From: a virus
IMG/VR virus record: IMGVR_UViG_3300046665_000384
Span: 1-64,000 of that record
Direction: 5' to 3' (one strand)
DNA: 64,000 nt
In this document: piece by piece, positions 23,655 through 32,290 of the stretch
How the letters are laid out: every line of letters starts with the position of its first letter
How positions within the stretch are numbered: position 1 is the stretch's first letter
Translations under genes and position numbers: made by a program
Notes under the pieces: generated by a model
The model's database searches: none
Told to the model about the DNA's origin: nothing
The model's input: the letters and a program-made list of their open reading frames with translations, nothing else

Positions 23655-24511
23655 CGCGGCACCCGGTAGTGCTGGTGCACGCGGTCAAGAATCATCTCGT
23701 TGGCGCGCGAATCCTCGGCCGGCTCGTCCTTCAGCTTGTCCAGCGGGGTGAGCGTGGCGCTCTTGAAGCTGGCGGCCGTCGCCGCGAGCTTGTCCGCGCC
23801 GCCCCGGCCCAGCAGCAGCGGGCGCACGCCCGGCGTGGCGCTGTCGAACACGGCCCCGGCCTTGCCGCTCGCGATCATGGACAGCAGCTCCTCGTTCTCC
23901 TCTTGCAGCTTCTGCAAGGTCTGGAGCGCCAGCATGTGATCGCCCTGCAGGCTGTCGTACAGCGCCGTCATGGCGGCGTTGCCCCGGTTGAAGTCCTGCA
24001 TCACGAAGTCGAAGATCACGTTGTCGTCGAACTCGCCCACGCCGTCGAACACGTAGCCGCGATTGGTCGTGTAGTTCGGCTCCAGCACGTAGTCGAAGCC
24101 CGCAAACAGCGTCGGAACGTGCATATTCCCCATCGGGCGCGCGTCGATGGCGCTGGAAAAGCCCCCGGTGCGGCTGTTGTGCAGGCGCTCGGCGATCTTG
24201 CCGGCGGCCGTATCGAGGAATTCGGTCGTGTGCTCGATGTTGCCGTTCTCGTCGGCCGTCAGCTTGGTCGTGACGATGGCCGGCTCGATGTTGACGATCT
24301 TGCCCTGCACGGCTGCGTTCTCCGGCGGGATGAGGCCGAACTTGGCGCGGACCCAGTGACCGTAATAGCCCACCATGTCCCGGTTGCGCACGCGCTCCTG
24401 CGTCTCCGGCGAATTCACCAGCGCAGCGAGGCGGCGCAGGTCGAAGTTGCGGTCTTGGCCGCGATGGGTGCGCCCGCGCTGGGCGACGTTATAGCGGATA
24501 GATTCAGGCAT
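23651..24511 (-). CDS. Hypothetical structural protein with prohead-core-like motif
   Basis: 286 aa. Residues about 40-130 read MVGYYGHWVRAKFGLIPPE ... HTTEFLDTAAGKIAERL ... GGFSSAIDARP, which reminds me of phage head-core or maturation proteins (FLDT and GGFSSAI blocks), but a protease triad cannot be assigned. Residues 180-230 are coiled coil (LQTLQKLQEENEELLSMIA). Its position among baseplate genes argues for a tail role; both readings remain open. Confidence 0.55.
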   Translation of the reverse strand: MPESIRYNVAQRGRTHRGQDRNFDLRRLAALVNSPETQERVRNRDMVGYYGHWVRAKFGLIPPENAAVQGKIVNIEPAIVTTKLTADENGNIEHTTEFLDTAAGKIAERLHNSRTGGFSSAIDARPMGNMHVPTLFAGFDYVLEPNYTTNRGYVFDGVGEFDDNVIFDFVMQDFNRGNAAMTALYDSLQGDHMLALQTLQKLQEENEELLSMIASGKAGAVFDSATPGVRPLLLGRGGADKLAATAASFKSATLTPLDKLKDEPAEDSRANEMILDRVHQHYRVPR

Positions 24512-24521
24512 GTTGTCCTCT

Positions 24522-25421
24522 TTACAATCTCAGTTTGCCGACGATGTACACCGGCATGGATGCGTCCGTGCCGTTTGCGATGGTTATTCCGTTCTGTGCT
24601 GCCGGGTCGCCCTGCGGGCGCTGGAGCGAGCCGATCAGGTTCACGGGCATGTCGATGCCGGCGGCGTCGTTGATGCTCACGCCGTTCCTGTACGCCTGCG
24701 GCATGCGCAGCGATCCGACGTAGGCGACCGGCATCCGGATCACGGCCCCTTGCAGGATCGGCAGCGGCGTCGTCACGACGTCGCAGGCGAGCAGCTTGCC
24801 CTCAGTGTACAGCGGCGCATTGCCGGCCGCGCCGTTGGACAGCCCGAGGCCCTTCGTGCCCGTGTTCGCCATCTCGACGTTCAGCACCAGCTCCAGCACC
24901 AGCCGGGCCGCCAGCGTCGAGCGCAGCGCCTTCTGCATGGCCACCAGCCCGGTACCGTCGTCCGCCTCGACCGTGACGCCCACGCGCACGCGGCTCGTCA
25001 AAAAGTGGGTTTGCGGATCGCCGTTCGGCGTCTTGTGCGCCGGGTATTCGAGCGCTGTCGCAATCGGGTGCCAGAACTGATCGATGCTCCATTCGTTCGG
25101 CCACAGCGTTTGCAGGTACTTGCGCAGGAACAGCATGCCGCGCCGTGGATTGCGCGCGCGCCATGCCTTGAGCAGAAACCGCATGCGCTCGGCGTCCCGG
25201 CGGATCACCGCAAGGCCGTCCGTCTGGAGGTTGCGCCCGACCAGCTCCTCGTCGCCGAGGTGCGCCATGCCGTACAGGTTCAGCGAGCGCTCCCGCTCGC
25301 GCACCAGCCGCTCGAACACGGCCACGAAGATTTTCTTCAGGTCGGCTTCGAGCTGGTTTTCCTCGTAGCTCCCGACCAGCGGGACGAGGCTGGGCGGGTC
25401 AATCGGGGTCAGGTCAGCCAT
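24522..25421 (-). CDS. Baseplate/tail protein in the gpI position
   Basis: 299 aa, directly downstream of the gpJ-like gene, where P2/Mu-type phages keep gpI/gp48. Residues 1-120 are helical (RRGMLFLRKYLQTLWPNEW, FWHPIATALEYP), as in gpI-like proteins that link baseplate to fibre. The C-terminal 120 residues are short repeated strands (NGAAGNAPLYTEGKLL, GSLRMPQAYRNGVSIND, GSLQRPQGDPAAQNGITIA) that look like a repeat array. gpI assignment is by position and weak pattern. Confidence 0.5.
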   Translation of the reverse strand: MADLTPIDPPSLVPLVGSYEENQLEADLKKIFVAVFERLVRERERSLNLYGMAHLGDEELVGRNLQTDGLAVIRRDAERMRFLLKAWRARNPRRGMLFLRKYLQTLWPNEWSIDQFWHPIATALEYPAHKTPNGDPQTHFLTSRVRVGVTVEADDGTGLVAMQKALRSTLAARLVLELVLNVEMANTGTKGLGLSNGAAGNAPLYTEGKLLACDVVTTPLPILQGAVIRMPVAYVGSLRMPQAYRNGVSINDAAGIDMPVNLIGSLQRPQGDPAAQNGITIANGTDASMPVYIVGKLRL

Positions 25422-25424
25422 CGG

Positions 25425-26858
25425 TCAATGGCTCCACAGGCCGTCGTTGTACGTCGATTGGGTCACGTTGACCGTAATGGACGATTCGGACAGGTACCGG
25501 AAGTGCTCGGGCTTGATCGTGCCGGCCGGCGTGGGCAGCGACAGCTGGAAGTCCGACCCCGTGTCCTGTAGCGCGGTCACGCTCGCGCGGATCGCGTCGT
25601 ACATGCGCTTGTGGCTCAGGGCCAGCATGCCGCGCGAGGCTGCGGCCGAATCGCGCCCGTACAGCGCCAGCAATGCGCCCTTGACCTTGTTCGCGATGTC
25701 AGCGGGGTCGTGCACGACCGACACCTGCGCATTGACCACGACCGGCAGCTCCACCTCGACCGGCGTGACGAACGTGAGGTAGTAGGAATCGTCGGCGGCC
25801 TGCACGACCTTGCTGATTTCCGCCTGCACCCACTCGGGCGTGGCGCTGTCCATGAGCGCAGCGATGAACAGGCGGTTGATGTTCTGGACGGACGGCGGGC
25901 GCACCGATTCCTCGATCTTCTCGTTCCAGACCGACAGGAAGCGCAGCGGCTGGACGTTCCGGCGCACCAGAAAGTCGAAGTTGCCGAGGTAGACCGCCGA
26001 GGCGTCATAGGTGCTCGGGTACTGCGCCAGCTCGCGCAGCGTGTCGACGTCCACCGGGTCCGCGCCGGGGAACGACACCGCACTCAGGGTGATCTTGGCC
26101 AGCTGGTCCGCCGCCGCCGTGTTCGTCTCGAACGTAAAAGGGGCGTTTGCGGACAGGGTGGACAGGCCGCCCGTCTCCTCGATCACGAAGTCGATCACGG
26201 TACCGTTCGCCGGCTGCACGCCGAACGTGTCCTGCCAGCCGAATTTCGCATACAGGGCGCGGGATTCGTCGGTCTCCAGCGTGAAGCCGACTTCGCCCGG
26301 CGCGAGGTTGGAGAATTCCGGCGTGTAGGGGTAGGGCACGCCCGCGATGGACACCGACACGCCGCTGATGAACAGGTCCGCATCGGTCGATGCCGGCACT
26401 TGCACCGCGTAGAACGGCGTCGAGTTGGCGACGGTGTGCGAGTAGGGGCGCGCGGTCATCTGCTTGGCGCTGATGGTGGCGCTGGTGCCCGGCGCGATGG
26501 TGGCGGCCGTCTCGGCGACGTAGACGCGGCTCTGCGGGCCGATCATGCGCCGGCCGATGGTGATGGTCAGCGGCGTGTCCGCGTCGTTCTGGACGGCCAG
26601 CGTGACGCGCGCCGGCCGCGCAAACGGCAGGATGCCGCGCATGGTGGCGTCGGCCAGCACCGTCGTGTCGCGGGCCTTGGTGAAGGGCTCCATGCTCTCC
26701 ACGTCCAGCTGCTGCGAAATCATCGTGAGCATGGTCGCCATGGCGTTCAGCGGCGCGAGGATGCGCGGATCGCCGGCCTGATACAGCTGGGCGGCGGTCG
26801 GGTAGTTCGAGACCTCCGCAGCGATGGCGGCCATGAAGTCGTCACGGGTCAGAGACAT
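25425..26858 (-). CDS. Baseplate assembly protein J-like (Mu gp47/P2 gpJ type)
   Basis: 477 aa, the long central baseplate protein of contractile tails. Typical features: an N-terminal helical start, a beta-rich body, and late YLTFVTPVEVELPVVVNAQV then ALLALYGRDSAAASRGM, matching the gpJ end with its proline-rich strands. It sits between the gp25-like gene and the gpI-position gene, the order expected for P2/Mu-type baseplates. It would form the baseplate wedge ring. Start ATG 26858 adjoins the gp25-like stop. Confidence 0.75.
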   Translation of the reverse strand: MSLTRDDFMAAIAAEVSNYPTAAQLYQAGDPRILAPLNAMATMLTMISQQLDVESMEPFTKARDTTVLADATMRGILPFARPARVTLAVQNDADTPLTITIGRRMIGPQSRVYVAETAATIAPGTSATISAKQMTARPYSHTVANSTPFYAVQVPASTDADLFISGVSVSIAGVPYPYTPEFSNLAPGEVGFTLETDESRALYAKFGWQDTFGVQPANGTVIDFVIEETGGLSTLSANAPFTFETNTAAADQLAKITLSAVSFPGADPVDVDTLRELAQYPSTYDASAVYLGNFDFLVRRNVQPLRFLSVWNEKIEESVRPPSVQNINRLFIAALMDSATPEWVQAEISKVVQAADDSYYLTFVTPVEVELPVVVNAQVSVVHDPADIANKVKGALLALYGRDSAAASRGMLALSHKRMYDAIRASVTALQDTGSDFQLSLPTPAGTIKPEHFRYLSESSITVNVTQSTYNDGLWSH

Positions 26859-27152
26859 TTATTGGGTGCTCCCGATCAGGACGGGCTCGCCCGCCACGTC
26901 GATAAAAATGGTGCGCTTGTCCGGGCCTTCGTCGACCGCGTAGACGTTGATCGCGGACGCGGGCAGGGCCGCCACGAGCGGAATGTCCACGCGCATCTTC
27001 GCCAGAAAGCTGTCGGCGATGCCGGTGCGCATGGGGGACTGGAGCATGGCCTTGACGTCCGCGCCGTAGCCGCTACCCAAGTAGCCACCCGTGGGGGTGT
27101 TCAGCCAGTGCCGGATCATGTCAATCAGGTCATTTTTCGTGATGTTCTCCAT
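26859..27152 (-). CDS. gp25/GPW-like baseplate wedge protein
   Basis: 97 aa from ATG 27152; upstream in-frame codons are non-coding and contain the late promoter. It has LIDMIRHWLNTPTGGYLGSG and FLAKMRVDIPLVAALP, the short alpha/beta pattern of gp25-like (P2 gpW) wedge proteins with lysozyme-like fold. The first gene of the leftward baseplate-to-fibre operon. The start lacks a clear Shine-Dalgarno and begins only 38 bases from the late motif. Confidence 0.7.
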   Translation of the reverse strand: MENITKNDLIDMIRHWLNTPTGGYLGSGYGADVKAMLQSPMRTGIADSFLAKMRVDIPLVAALPASAINVYAVDEGPDKRTIFIDVAGEPVLIGSTQ

Positions 27153-27189
27153 GCGCCGATGGTACGGGCCGGGGCTGCTCGCGGAGGCT

Positions 27190-27203
27190 GCGTTTTTCCT
27201 ACA
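27190..27203 (-). promoter_or_regulatory. Candidate late promoter of baseplate operon
   Basis: Leftward strand reads TGTAGGAAAAACGC, 38 bases before the gp25-like ATG. Back to back with the rightward promoter at 27213-27250. Confidence 0.6.
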
Positions 27204-27209
27204 CTGCGG

Positions 27210-27251
27210 CAAAAAAATATAGATATCCCTATTGCCTGCTATGCCTCGTTA
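27210..27251 (+). promoter_or_regulatory. Rightward promoter with A-tract and ATAG/CTAT operator
   Basis: A-run (27210-27216), then ATAGATATCCCTAT, then TTGCCT (27229-27234), spacer 17, TAGCAT (27252-27257 region). The A-tract + operator + TATTGC layout also occurs at 58382 and, on the other strand, 57380. It drives the early run starting at 27318. Confidence 0.5.
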
Positions 27252-27317
27252 CATTAGCATACCTATATTTTCCACGCTGAAACATCAGCATTCGATTAAT
27301 TCAACCGGAGAACCTGA

Positions 27318-27647
27318 ATGGCAACTGTCCAAGCTACCGAGAACACCCCCATCGCCGAAGGGCAGTGGATTTGCCGGACCCCGACGATCATGCATGCGCT
27401 CTGCTCCGCGCCGTACCAAGTCACCCGCGTTGCCGGCAAGCGCATCCATTTCCGTGACGGCGAAGCCGATAGCTGGCTGCTGTCGAAGTCGGTTCTGTTC
27501 GTGTGCGACACGAAAGAAGAGGCCGCAGCGGTGTACGCGGTCAGCTGCCAGCGCGCCGAGGCGATGATCGCCGCGATTCACGAAATCGACAGCAAGCACC
27601 TCGCGCTGATCGATGGCCTGATCGAATCCCCTGCGGTGGCGGCATGA
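27318..27647 (+). CDS. Hypothetical early protein (109 aa)
   Basis: ATG at 27318 with CCGGAGAACCTGA upstream. Residues 1-60 are beta-rich (YQVTRVAGKRIHFRDGE); 65-105 helical (EAAAVYAVSCQRAEAM). No named family. First gene of the long rightward early operon. Confidence 0.7.
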   Translation: MATVQATENTPIAEGQWICRTPTIMHALCSAPYQVTRVAGKRIHFRDGEADSWLLSKSVLFVCDTKEEAAAVYAVSCQRAEAMIAAIHEIDSKHLALIDGLIESPAVAA

Positions 27648-28246
27648 CGCGCGCGCGTAAGGCTCCGACGCTGGCCGAGCTGGAGCGCCAATGCGAGGCG
27701 TTCAACGCGCGCTGTGCGCTGGGCGGCCGGGTCGCAGTGAAACTTGACTTCGTGGATACGCCGAAGATCACCACCACGCGCACGCCCGCGACCGTTCTCA
27801 GCGGCCATTCGGCCGTCGTATGGTTGGATGGCGTGAGCGGCTGCTATGACCTCGGCTGCGTGACGCCGCTACCTGACCTGTCCGGACGCGAGTTCTACGT
27901 CGTAAGCCTCGCGCACACGAACCGCGAGCACGCGTATATCAGCGTCTGGCGGCCTGACAACGCCGGCTACGCGTGGCCGCTGTCGTGGGCAGGCAAGTAC
28001 ACGGCCGAACAGATCGAAGCCAATCTCGACTACTACCACCGGGGCGACAGCACCATCGCCGTGCCCTGCGAGGTTCTGGACGCGATTTCGGTACCGCCGA
28101 CGAAGGGCACCATCGACAACGATGCCGGCCCGATTGTCCCGAACACGAAGGGCAGCTGGTACGACATCCTTTTTGCACCGATCTGGCCTCTGGCGCACGA
28201 GCCGAAGCCGCAATACAAGGGCGCGCGCCGCGCGAAGGCAGCATGA
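27644..28246 (+). CDS. Hypothetical early protein (200 aa)
   Basis: ATG 27644 in an ATGA overlap with the upstream stop. The core EFYVVSLAHTNREHAYISVW then PDNAGYAWPLSWAGKY is a pattern seen in phage hypothetical proteins of unknown function. N-terminal 30 residues helical. The C-terminus is basic. Confidence 0.7.
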   Translation: MTRARKAPTLAELERQCEAFNARCALGGRVAVKLDFVDTPKITTTRTPATVLSGHSAVVWLDGVSGCYDLGCVTPLPDLSGREFYVVSLAHTNREHAYISVWRPDNAGYAWPLSWAGKYTAEQIEANLDYYHRGDSTIAVPCEVLDAISVPPTKGTIDNDAGPIVPNTKGSWYDILFAPIWPLAHEPKPQYKGARRAKAA

Positions 28247-28464
28247 TGAATACGATCCTGCGCCTGCTCTGCATCACCGCGATCCTTGCGGCCGTCATGT
28301 GCGGCCTGCTGCATGTCGCCGTGTATTTCGATCAGATGAACTACGTCACCGGGCTCGCATCCGGAGTGTTCCTGACCCTGCTCGCGGCCCTGCTCCTCAA
28401 GGTCGACCGCCAGACCCTCATCACCGCCGCCGAGGTGGCGGGAGCCATCAACCTTATCGACTGA
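28243..28464 (+). CDS. Small two-helix membrane protein
   Basis: 73 aa from ATG 28243 (ATGA overlap; 28246 also possible). Helices at about 5-30 (LRLLCITAILAAVMCGLLHV) and 35-58 (GLASGVFLTLLAALLL) are probable membrane spans. Ends with a short Ala/Glu stretch. Not recognised; could affect the host membrane early in infection. Confidence 0.6.
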   Translation: MMNTILRLLCITAILAAVMCGLLHVAVYFDQMNYVTGLASGVFLTLLAALLLKVDRQTLITAAEVAGAINLID

Positions 28465-28479
28465 AAGATCATCAATCAA

Positions 28480-28712
28480 TGGACCAAATCATGTTTGGCG
28501 ACACCGTAATCCCGGACGGCTCTATCGCGCGCCGCGCGGTACCGCTGCCCGAGCCGAAGCCCGCGCGGGAAGGCGTTATCACCCCGTCGCTCGGCGATCT
28601 GCTGATGCCAAGGAACAGCGCGAGCGCGTGCTCCAGAAGGCCCGACGCGAGGCCGGTCAGTGAACGCGCGCCAGCGACGCAAGTACCGCCGTGCGCTGCC
28701 GGCCGTCGTTGA
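28480..28712 (+). CDS. Small early protein, probably frameshifted
   Basis: As it stands the frame from ATG 28480 reads 77 aa and runs 53 bases into the next gene. If one base is inserted after 28606 the reading becomes LLMAKEQRERVLQKARREAG plus Gln and a TGA at 28661-28663 that overlaps the next GTG by four bases, the normal spacing here. The N-terminus MDQIMFGDTVIPDGSIARRA looks intact. So either a real one-base deletion or an assembly error; the C-terminal 35 residues of the annotated frame are doubtful. Confidence 0.45.
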
Positions 28713-28884
28713 CCCAATCGACCCGGATGCCGATCTGCCGGACGGCCTCTGGCGCGATGCCACGGGCACGCTCACGTACACCTGCCGCCACTGCGACAGC
28801 ACGCGCGAATGGTACGGCGAGCCCGAAGAATTCGACATGTTCAACCACTTCGAGTGCGGCGGATCGCCGTACTGCATGCCGTGA
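28660..28884 (+). CDS. Small zinc-ribbon-like protein (74 aa)
   Basis: GTG at 28660. Basic N-terminus (MNARQRRKYRRALP), then CRHCDSTREWYGE and FNHFECGGSPYC, four Cys able to bind zinc. Not named. Part of the rightward early run. Confidence 0.6.
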   Translation: MNARQRRKYRRALPAVVDPIDPDADLPDGLWRDATGTLTYTCRHCDSTREWYGEPEEFDMFNHFECGGSPYCMP

Positions 28885-28897
28885 GAGGTAGAGGCAC

Positions 28898-29146
28898 ATG
28901 AACAAGTACACCCGCGTTTTCGTAGCCAGCTGCCCCAATAATGGCGAAGCGATTATCTACACGCTCACTATCGAAGTAGTTGGTCGCATGATCCCGGTAG
29001 AGCACATCGTAACCGCTACAGCTCTGATCAAACGCGGATACCACGAAGCGATTGCCGATGACCTTTTCCAACGGTTCGGAGGGCATCAGATTTTGCGTGC
29101 ACATCATCATGGCGTGGACATTGAAACGGTACGGAGTGTCGTGTGA
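28898..29146 (+). CDS. Hypothetical early protein (82 aa)
   Basis: ATG 28898 preceded by GAGAGGTAGAGG. Sequence YTLTIEVVGRMIPVEHIVTA suggests a small beta sheet with a C-terminal helix. Overlaps the following GTG by four bases. No family recognised. Confidence 0.6.
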   Translation: MNKYTRVFVASCPNNGEAIIYTLTIEVVGRMIPVEHIVTATALIKRGYHEAIADDLFQRFGGHQILRAHHHGVDIETVRSVV

Positions 29147-29850
29147 CGCTGCATTACCACGGGACGCCGATCACTCCACGCAAGGTGCTGGCAGAACTGA
29201 CCGGCCGATGCTTTTGCGTCTCGTTCTGGCGGCCGGACGACGTGGAATGGCGCCATCAGTACGGGCAAAGCGTCATGCTGGACAACGGGGCTTTCAGCGC
29301 ATGGCAGGAGGCGATTCGGCGCGGCGCTACGCCAGATATCGACTGGACGGCTTTTTATGCGTGGTGCGACCAGTGGCTCGCCTTTCGCACGACGTGGGCT
29401 GCAATCCCTGACGTGATCATGGGCGATGCAGTTGCCAATGACGCGCTGATCCAGCAATGGCCGCACGGCCAGCGTGGCGCTCCTGTATGGCACATGCACG
29501 AGCCCATCGAGCGCTTGATGCGCCTGTGCGATGAGTGGGAGCGGGTCTGCATAGGCTCGTCAGCCCAATACAGCGTCGTCGGCTCGGCCGAATGGCATCA
29601 CCGCATGACAGAAGCGATGAACGCGATCTGCCGAACTGGTCGAGCGCCGACATGGCTACACATGTTGCGCGGGATGAATGCAGCGCGATGGGGCTACCCG
29701 TTCGCCAGCGTAGATAGCACCGACATCGCTCGCAACCATAACAGAAAGAACAACCCTCGCGAGATGGCCGACGCTTGGGACGCAATTCAGTGCCCGGCCA
29801 CATGGAAAAGAAAATATTTGCAAGCTGACCTATTGGAGAACGCAGCATGA
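29143..29850 (+). CDS. TGT/DpdA-like guanine transglycosylase family protein
   Basis: 235 aa. It carries the motifs of TGT-type TIM barrels from phages: MLDNGAFSAWQ (46-55), IPDVIMGD (88-95), PVWHMHEP (114-121), CIGSS (136-140), and SVDSTDIARN (189-198). tRNA-guanine transglycosylases and DpdA swap guanine in tRNA or DNA for a 7-deazaguanine; DpdA proteins insert it into phage DNA and block restriction enzymes. The Asp in SVDST is the usual catalytic-site position. None of the folE/queD/queE/queC genes that supply the modified base is seen here. Base-exchange in phage DNA is therefore inference; it might use a host precursor. Confidence 0.65.
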   Translation: MTLHYHGTPITPRKVLAELTGRCFCVSFWRPDDVEWRHQYGQSVMLDNGAFSAWQEAIRRGATPDIDWTAFYAWCDQWLAFRTTWAAIPDVIMGDAVANDALIQQWPHGQRGAPVWHMHEPIERLMRLCDEWERVCIGSSAQYSVVGSAEWHHRMTEAMNAICRTGRAPTWLHMLRGMNAARWGYPFASVDSTDIARNHNRKNNPREMADAWDAIQCPATWKRKYLQADLLENAA

Positions 29851-30908
29851 CCAGCACGATCAAACGACATGAACTGAAGACCGACCCGGCCGCATTCGAT
29901 GCGGTGCGCCACGGCACCAAGACCCACGAAATCCGCTTCAACGACCGCGAGTTTGCAGTCGGCGACGAACTACTGCTGCGCCAGACCGTGTTCGCTGCGG
30001 CCGACCTGAAGCCGGGCCAGACGAACAGCTACACCGGGGCCGAGCTGCTGCGCCGCGTGACGCACATTCAGGAGGGCTACGGCCTCGCGCCGGGCTGGGT
30101 CATCCTGTCTTTTGACAGCGAGCCAGCCATCCTCAAGGGCATCGGCAGGATCGATGGCGACGGCTGGAAGGACATCACAAAAAGAGGCGAAGTCGTGTTT
30201 GTTTGGAACACTGAAATGCCTCGTCCGCACAAGGCAGGGCAGTACCCGCGCGTCGGCAACCAATGCGAGTGGACTGCCAGCACCGATCAATACGACTTCG
30301 CTCCTGCTACGCCGAATGAGGCCCGCGAAGTAATTGGCGGCATGATTTCCTCCGACCGCGACACAATCTCAGCGCTACAGAAGAACTACGACGACATGCG
30401 CGGCAGGCTTGAAGCCGCTCTCGAACAGCGCGGCAAAGACCTTACCCAAACCACTGCCGACTACGAGGAAATCTTGGCCGGCCATCGCCGCTTGGTGCGC
30501 GAGCTGGACGTGCTGCTGAACGGCGAAGCCGGCGCAGCGCGACAAGCCAGCCTTGCGGACATCGTAGCGCAGGTGCGGCGCGAGGGCATTGCAGCGCTGC
30601 CGCAGTCGGCACGCGACGTGATCGCCGAACGACGCGCTCAGGTGACGCGCGAAGGCTATGACCACGAGAACGACGACGCGCATGTGCAGGGTGAGCTGGG
30701 TGCTTATGCTGCCTACTACGCTATGCCGCCGGGCGCGCGCGAGTGGCCGGCCGCCGAAACCGGCTATGGCGAGACGTGGGGCGAGGCGATCATCCCCGAG
30801 GGCTGGACTCCGCCGAAGCCGGGCGACCGCCGCCGCGAACTGGTGAAGGCTGGCGCTCTGGTGCTGGCCGAAATCGAACGCATCGACCGCACGGGAGAAG
30901 GGGCATGA
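29847..30908 (+). CDS. DUF3850 (ASCH-like) protein with second phage domain
   Basis: 353 aa. Residues 5-92 match DUF3850: KRHELKTDPAAFDAVRHGTK, THEIRFNDREFAVGDELLLR, YGLAPGWVILSF; this is an ASCH/PUA-like RNA- or nucleotide-binding fold. Residues 170-260 are coiled coil. Residues about 265-345 are another phage module (YDHENDDAHVQGELGAYAAY, WGEAIIPEGWTP) of unknown role. The start overlaps the TGT-like stop by four bases. Function not established; an RNA-linked role fits the neighbour. Confidence 0.7.
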   Translation: MTSTIKRHELKTDPAAFDAVRHGTKTHEIRFNDREFAVGDELLLRQTVFAAADLKPGQTNSYTGAELLRRVTHIQEGYGLAPGWVILSFDSEPAILKGIGRIDGDGWKDITKRGEVVFVWNTEMPRPHKAGQYPRVGNQCEWTASTDQYDFAPATPNEAREVIGGMISSDRDTISALQKNYDDMRGRLEAALEQRGKDLTQTTADYEEILAGHRRLVRELDVLLNGEAGAARQASLADIVAQVRREGIAALPQSARDVIAERRAQVTREGYDHENDDAHVQGELGAYAAYYAMPPGAREWPAAETGYGETWGEAIIPEGWTPPKPGDRRRELVKAGALVLAEIERIDRTGEGA

Positions 30909-31564
30909 GCAACGTCATCAACCTGCCGGGTGCCGAGCGCGCCAACACGCTTTCCGACAGCGCCGCGCTGGCGCAGATCGCCGAGCTGCTGACGTTCAAC
31001 GGCAAGACCCCGGCCGACGCGATGGAAATCGTCAAGCTGGTGGCCTCATTCGTCCGCGTGACCAAGGAACACGGCCGCATCATCCACGACATGACGGTCG
31101 CCAATCAGGCCGCATGGATCGAGTGGAAGCACGGCGGCGGCGCGGATGCCGCAATGGAGTGGGTCGAGAACGGCCTCGAAGGCCCCGGCCTGCTGCCCGG
31201 CAGCTGCGAGGACGACATCGACGAAGCCGACCCGATCCTAAAGAACCCGCAGGGCTACTACGACCGCTATTCGAGCTGGAACGGCGGCAAAACCGGCAAC
31301 GCGGACCGCATCATCGGCGCGATGAACGACCGCGAACTGCTGGACTTCATGGAGGCCAATCTGGTGACGGTCAAGTGCGTGAACATTCCGACGCCGGGCG
31401 GCGATGACGCAGACACGGCTTTCGAGGTGATTCAATACCACATGGCCGCACCTCGCGAGCGCACCATCGGATACGCCAGCACCGCACGCGAAGCGATCCG
31501 CGCGGCGATCCGCGCCACGGACCCGCAGGGCGATCTGTTCGCGCAGGAAGGAGCCCCAGCATGA
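30905..31564 (+). CDS. Hypothetical early protein with C-terminal QGDLF motif
   Basis: 219 aa from ATG 30905. Helical N-terminus (ALAQIAELLTFNGKTPADAM), acidic centre (CEDDIDEADPILK), and a C-terminal DPQGDLFAQEGAP. QGDLF fits the QxxLF sliding-clamp motif, a short tail used by replication and repair proteins. No enzymatic domain recognised. Tightly linked to genes on both sides. Confidence 0.55.
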   Translation: MSNVINLPGAERANTLSDSAALAQIAELLTFNGKTPADAMEIVKLVASFVRVTKEHGRIIHDMTVANQAAWIEWKHGGGADAAMEWVENGLEGPGLLPGSCEDDIDEADPILKNPQGYYDRYSSWNGGKTGNADRIIGAMNDRELLDFMEANLVTVKCVNIPTPGGDDADTAFEVIQYHMAAPRERTIGYASTAREAIRAAIRATDPQGDLFAQEGAPA

Positions 31565-31845
31565 CGTCCACGCACACGACCACCAACGACGGCATCACCA
31601 TCACTACCAACGTAAAGATCGTGGCCACGATTGAACTGACCGAGGGCGACCTGCGCGCGCTCGAAGCGCTGGCCGGCTACGGTGACGACGCTTTCCTCAA
31701 GGCGTTCTACGTCAAGCTGGGCATGCACTACATGAAGCCGTTCGAGCGCGACTTGCGCGGCCTGTTCGCGCGCATCCGCAGCACCGTGCCGAAGGCATTG
31801 CAGGCCGTTCTGGCTGCGCGCGAGGCGCTGGGAGGCAAGAAGTAA
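31561..31845 (+). CDS. Hypothetical early protein (94 aa)
   Basis: Starts MTSTHTTTNDGITITTNVKI, beta-rich, then a helical section LRALEALAGYGDDAFLKAFY and a basic end. Overlaps its neighbour by four bases. Not recognised. Confidence 0.6.
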   Translation: MTSTHTTTNDGITITTNVKIVATIELTEGDLRALEALAGYGDDAFLKAFYVKLGMHYMKPFERDLRGLFARIRSTVPKALQAVLAAREALGGKK

Positions 31846-32277
31846 ATGCCAGCAGCTCCGCAGGCCGAGCACGAAATGACGACAGGGCAGCGCATCGTCG
31901 CGCTGCTGCCCGCCACATCTCGGCAACTACTCAGGAAAATCCGTATCTCGACGTCTACCCTGCATAAGTGGCTCACCCGCCTACGCGACGACGACGAAAT
32001 ACACATTGGGGACTGGAACCGTTCGGTAGGCAATCTGGTGGCGGTTTGGACGGCCGGGTCGGGTCCAGACGCGCCTCGCCTACCCCCGCTGACCGGCGCA
32101 AAGGTCACTGCGAACTACCGCAAGCGCAAGCGTGCCGAGGCACGGCAGCTCGCGAGGGAAAAGGCTGCGGCGCTAAAGAAGGCCGAGAAAGCACGCTTCA
32201 CCAATGATCCGCTGATGGCGGCGCTATATGGGAAACCTAAGCGGAAAACGGCATCCAAACTATCGAAATCGCTATAA
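31846..32277 (+). CDS. Winged-helix-like DNA-binding protein
   Basis: 143 aa. Residues 10-60 read GQRIVALLPATSRQLLRKIR then STSTLHKWLTRLRDDDEIHI, a winged-helix pattern with recognition helix at STLHKWLTRL. The second half is very basic (YRKRKRAEARQLAREKAAAL). ATG 31846 directly follows the upstream stop; ATG 31876 is an alternative. Likely DNA-binding early regulator or replication accessory. Confidence 0.6.
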   Translation: MPAAPQAEHEMTTGQRIVALLPATSRQLLRKIRISTSTLHKWLTRLRDDDEIHIGDWNRSVGNLVAVWTAGSGPDAPRLPPLTGAKVTANYRKRKRAEARQLAREKAAALKKAEKARFTNDPLMAALYGKPKRKTASKLSKSL

Positions 32278-32290
32278 AGGGATTTGAATC

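Noticed and set aside
25611-27257. 548-aa frame opposite the gpJ-like gene
   Set aside because: Arg/His-rich shadow with no supported start.
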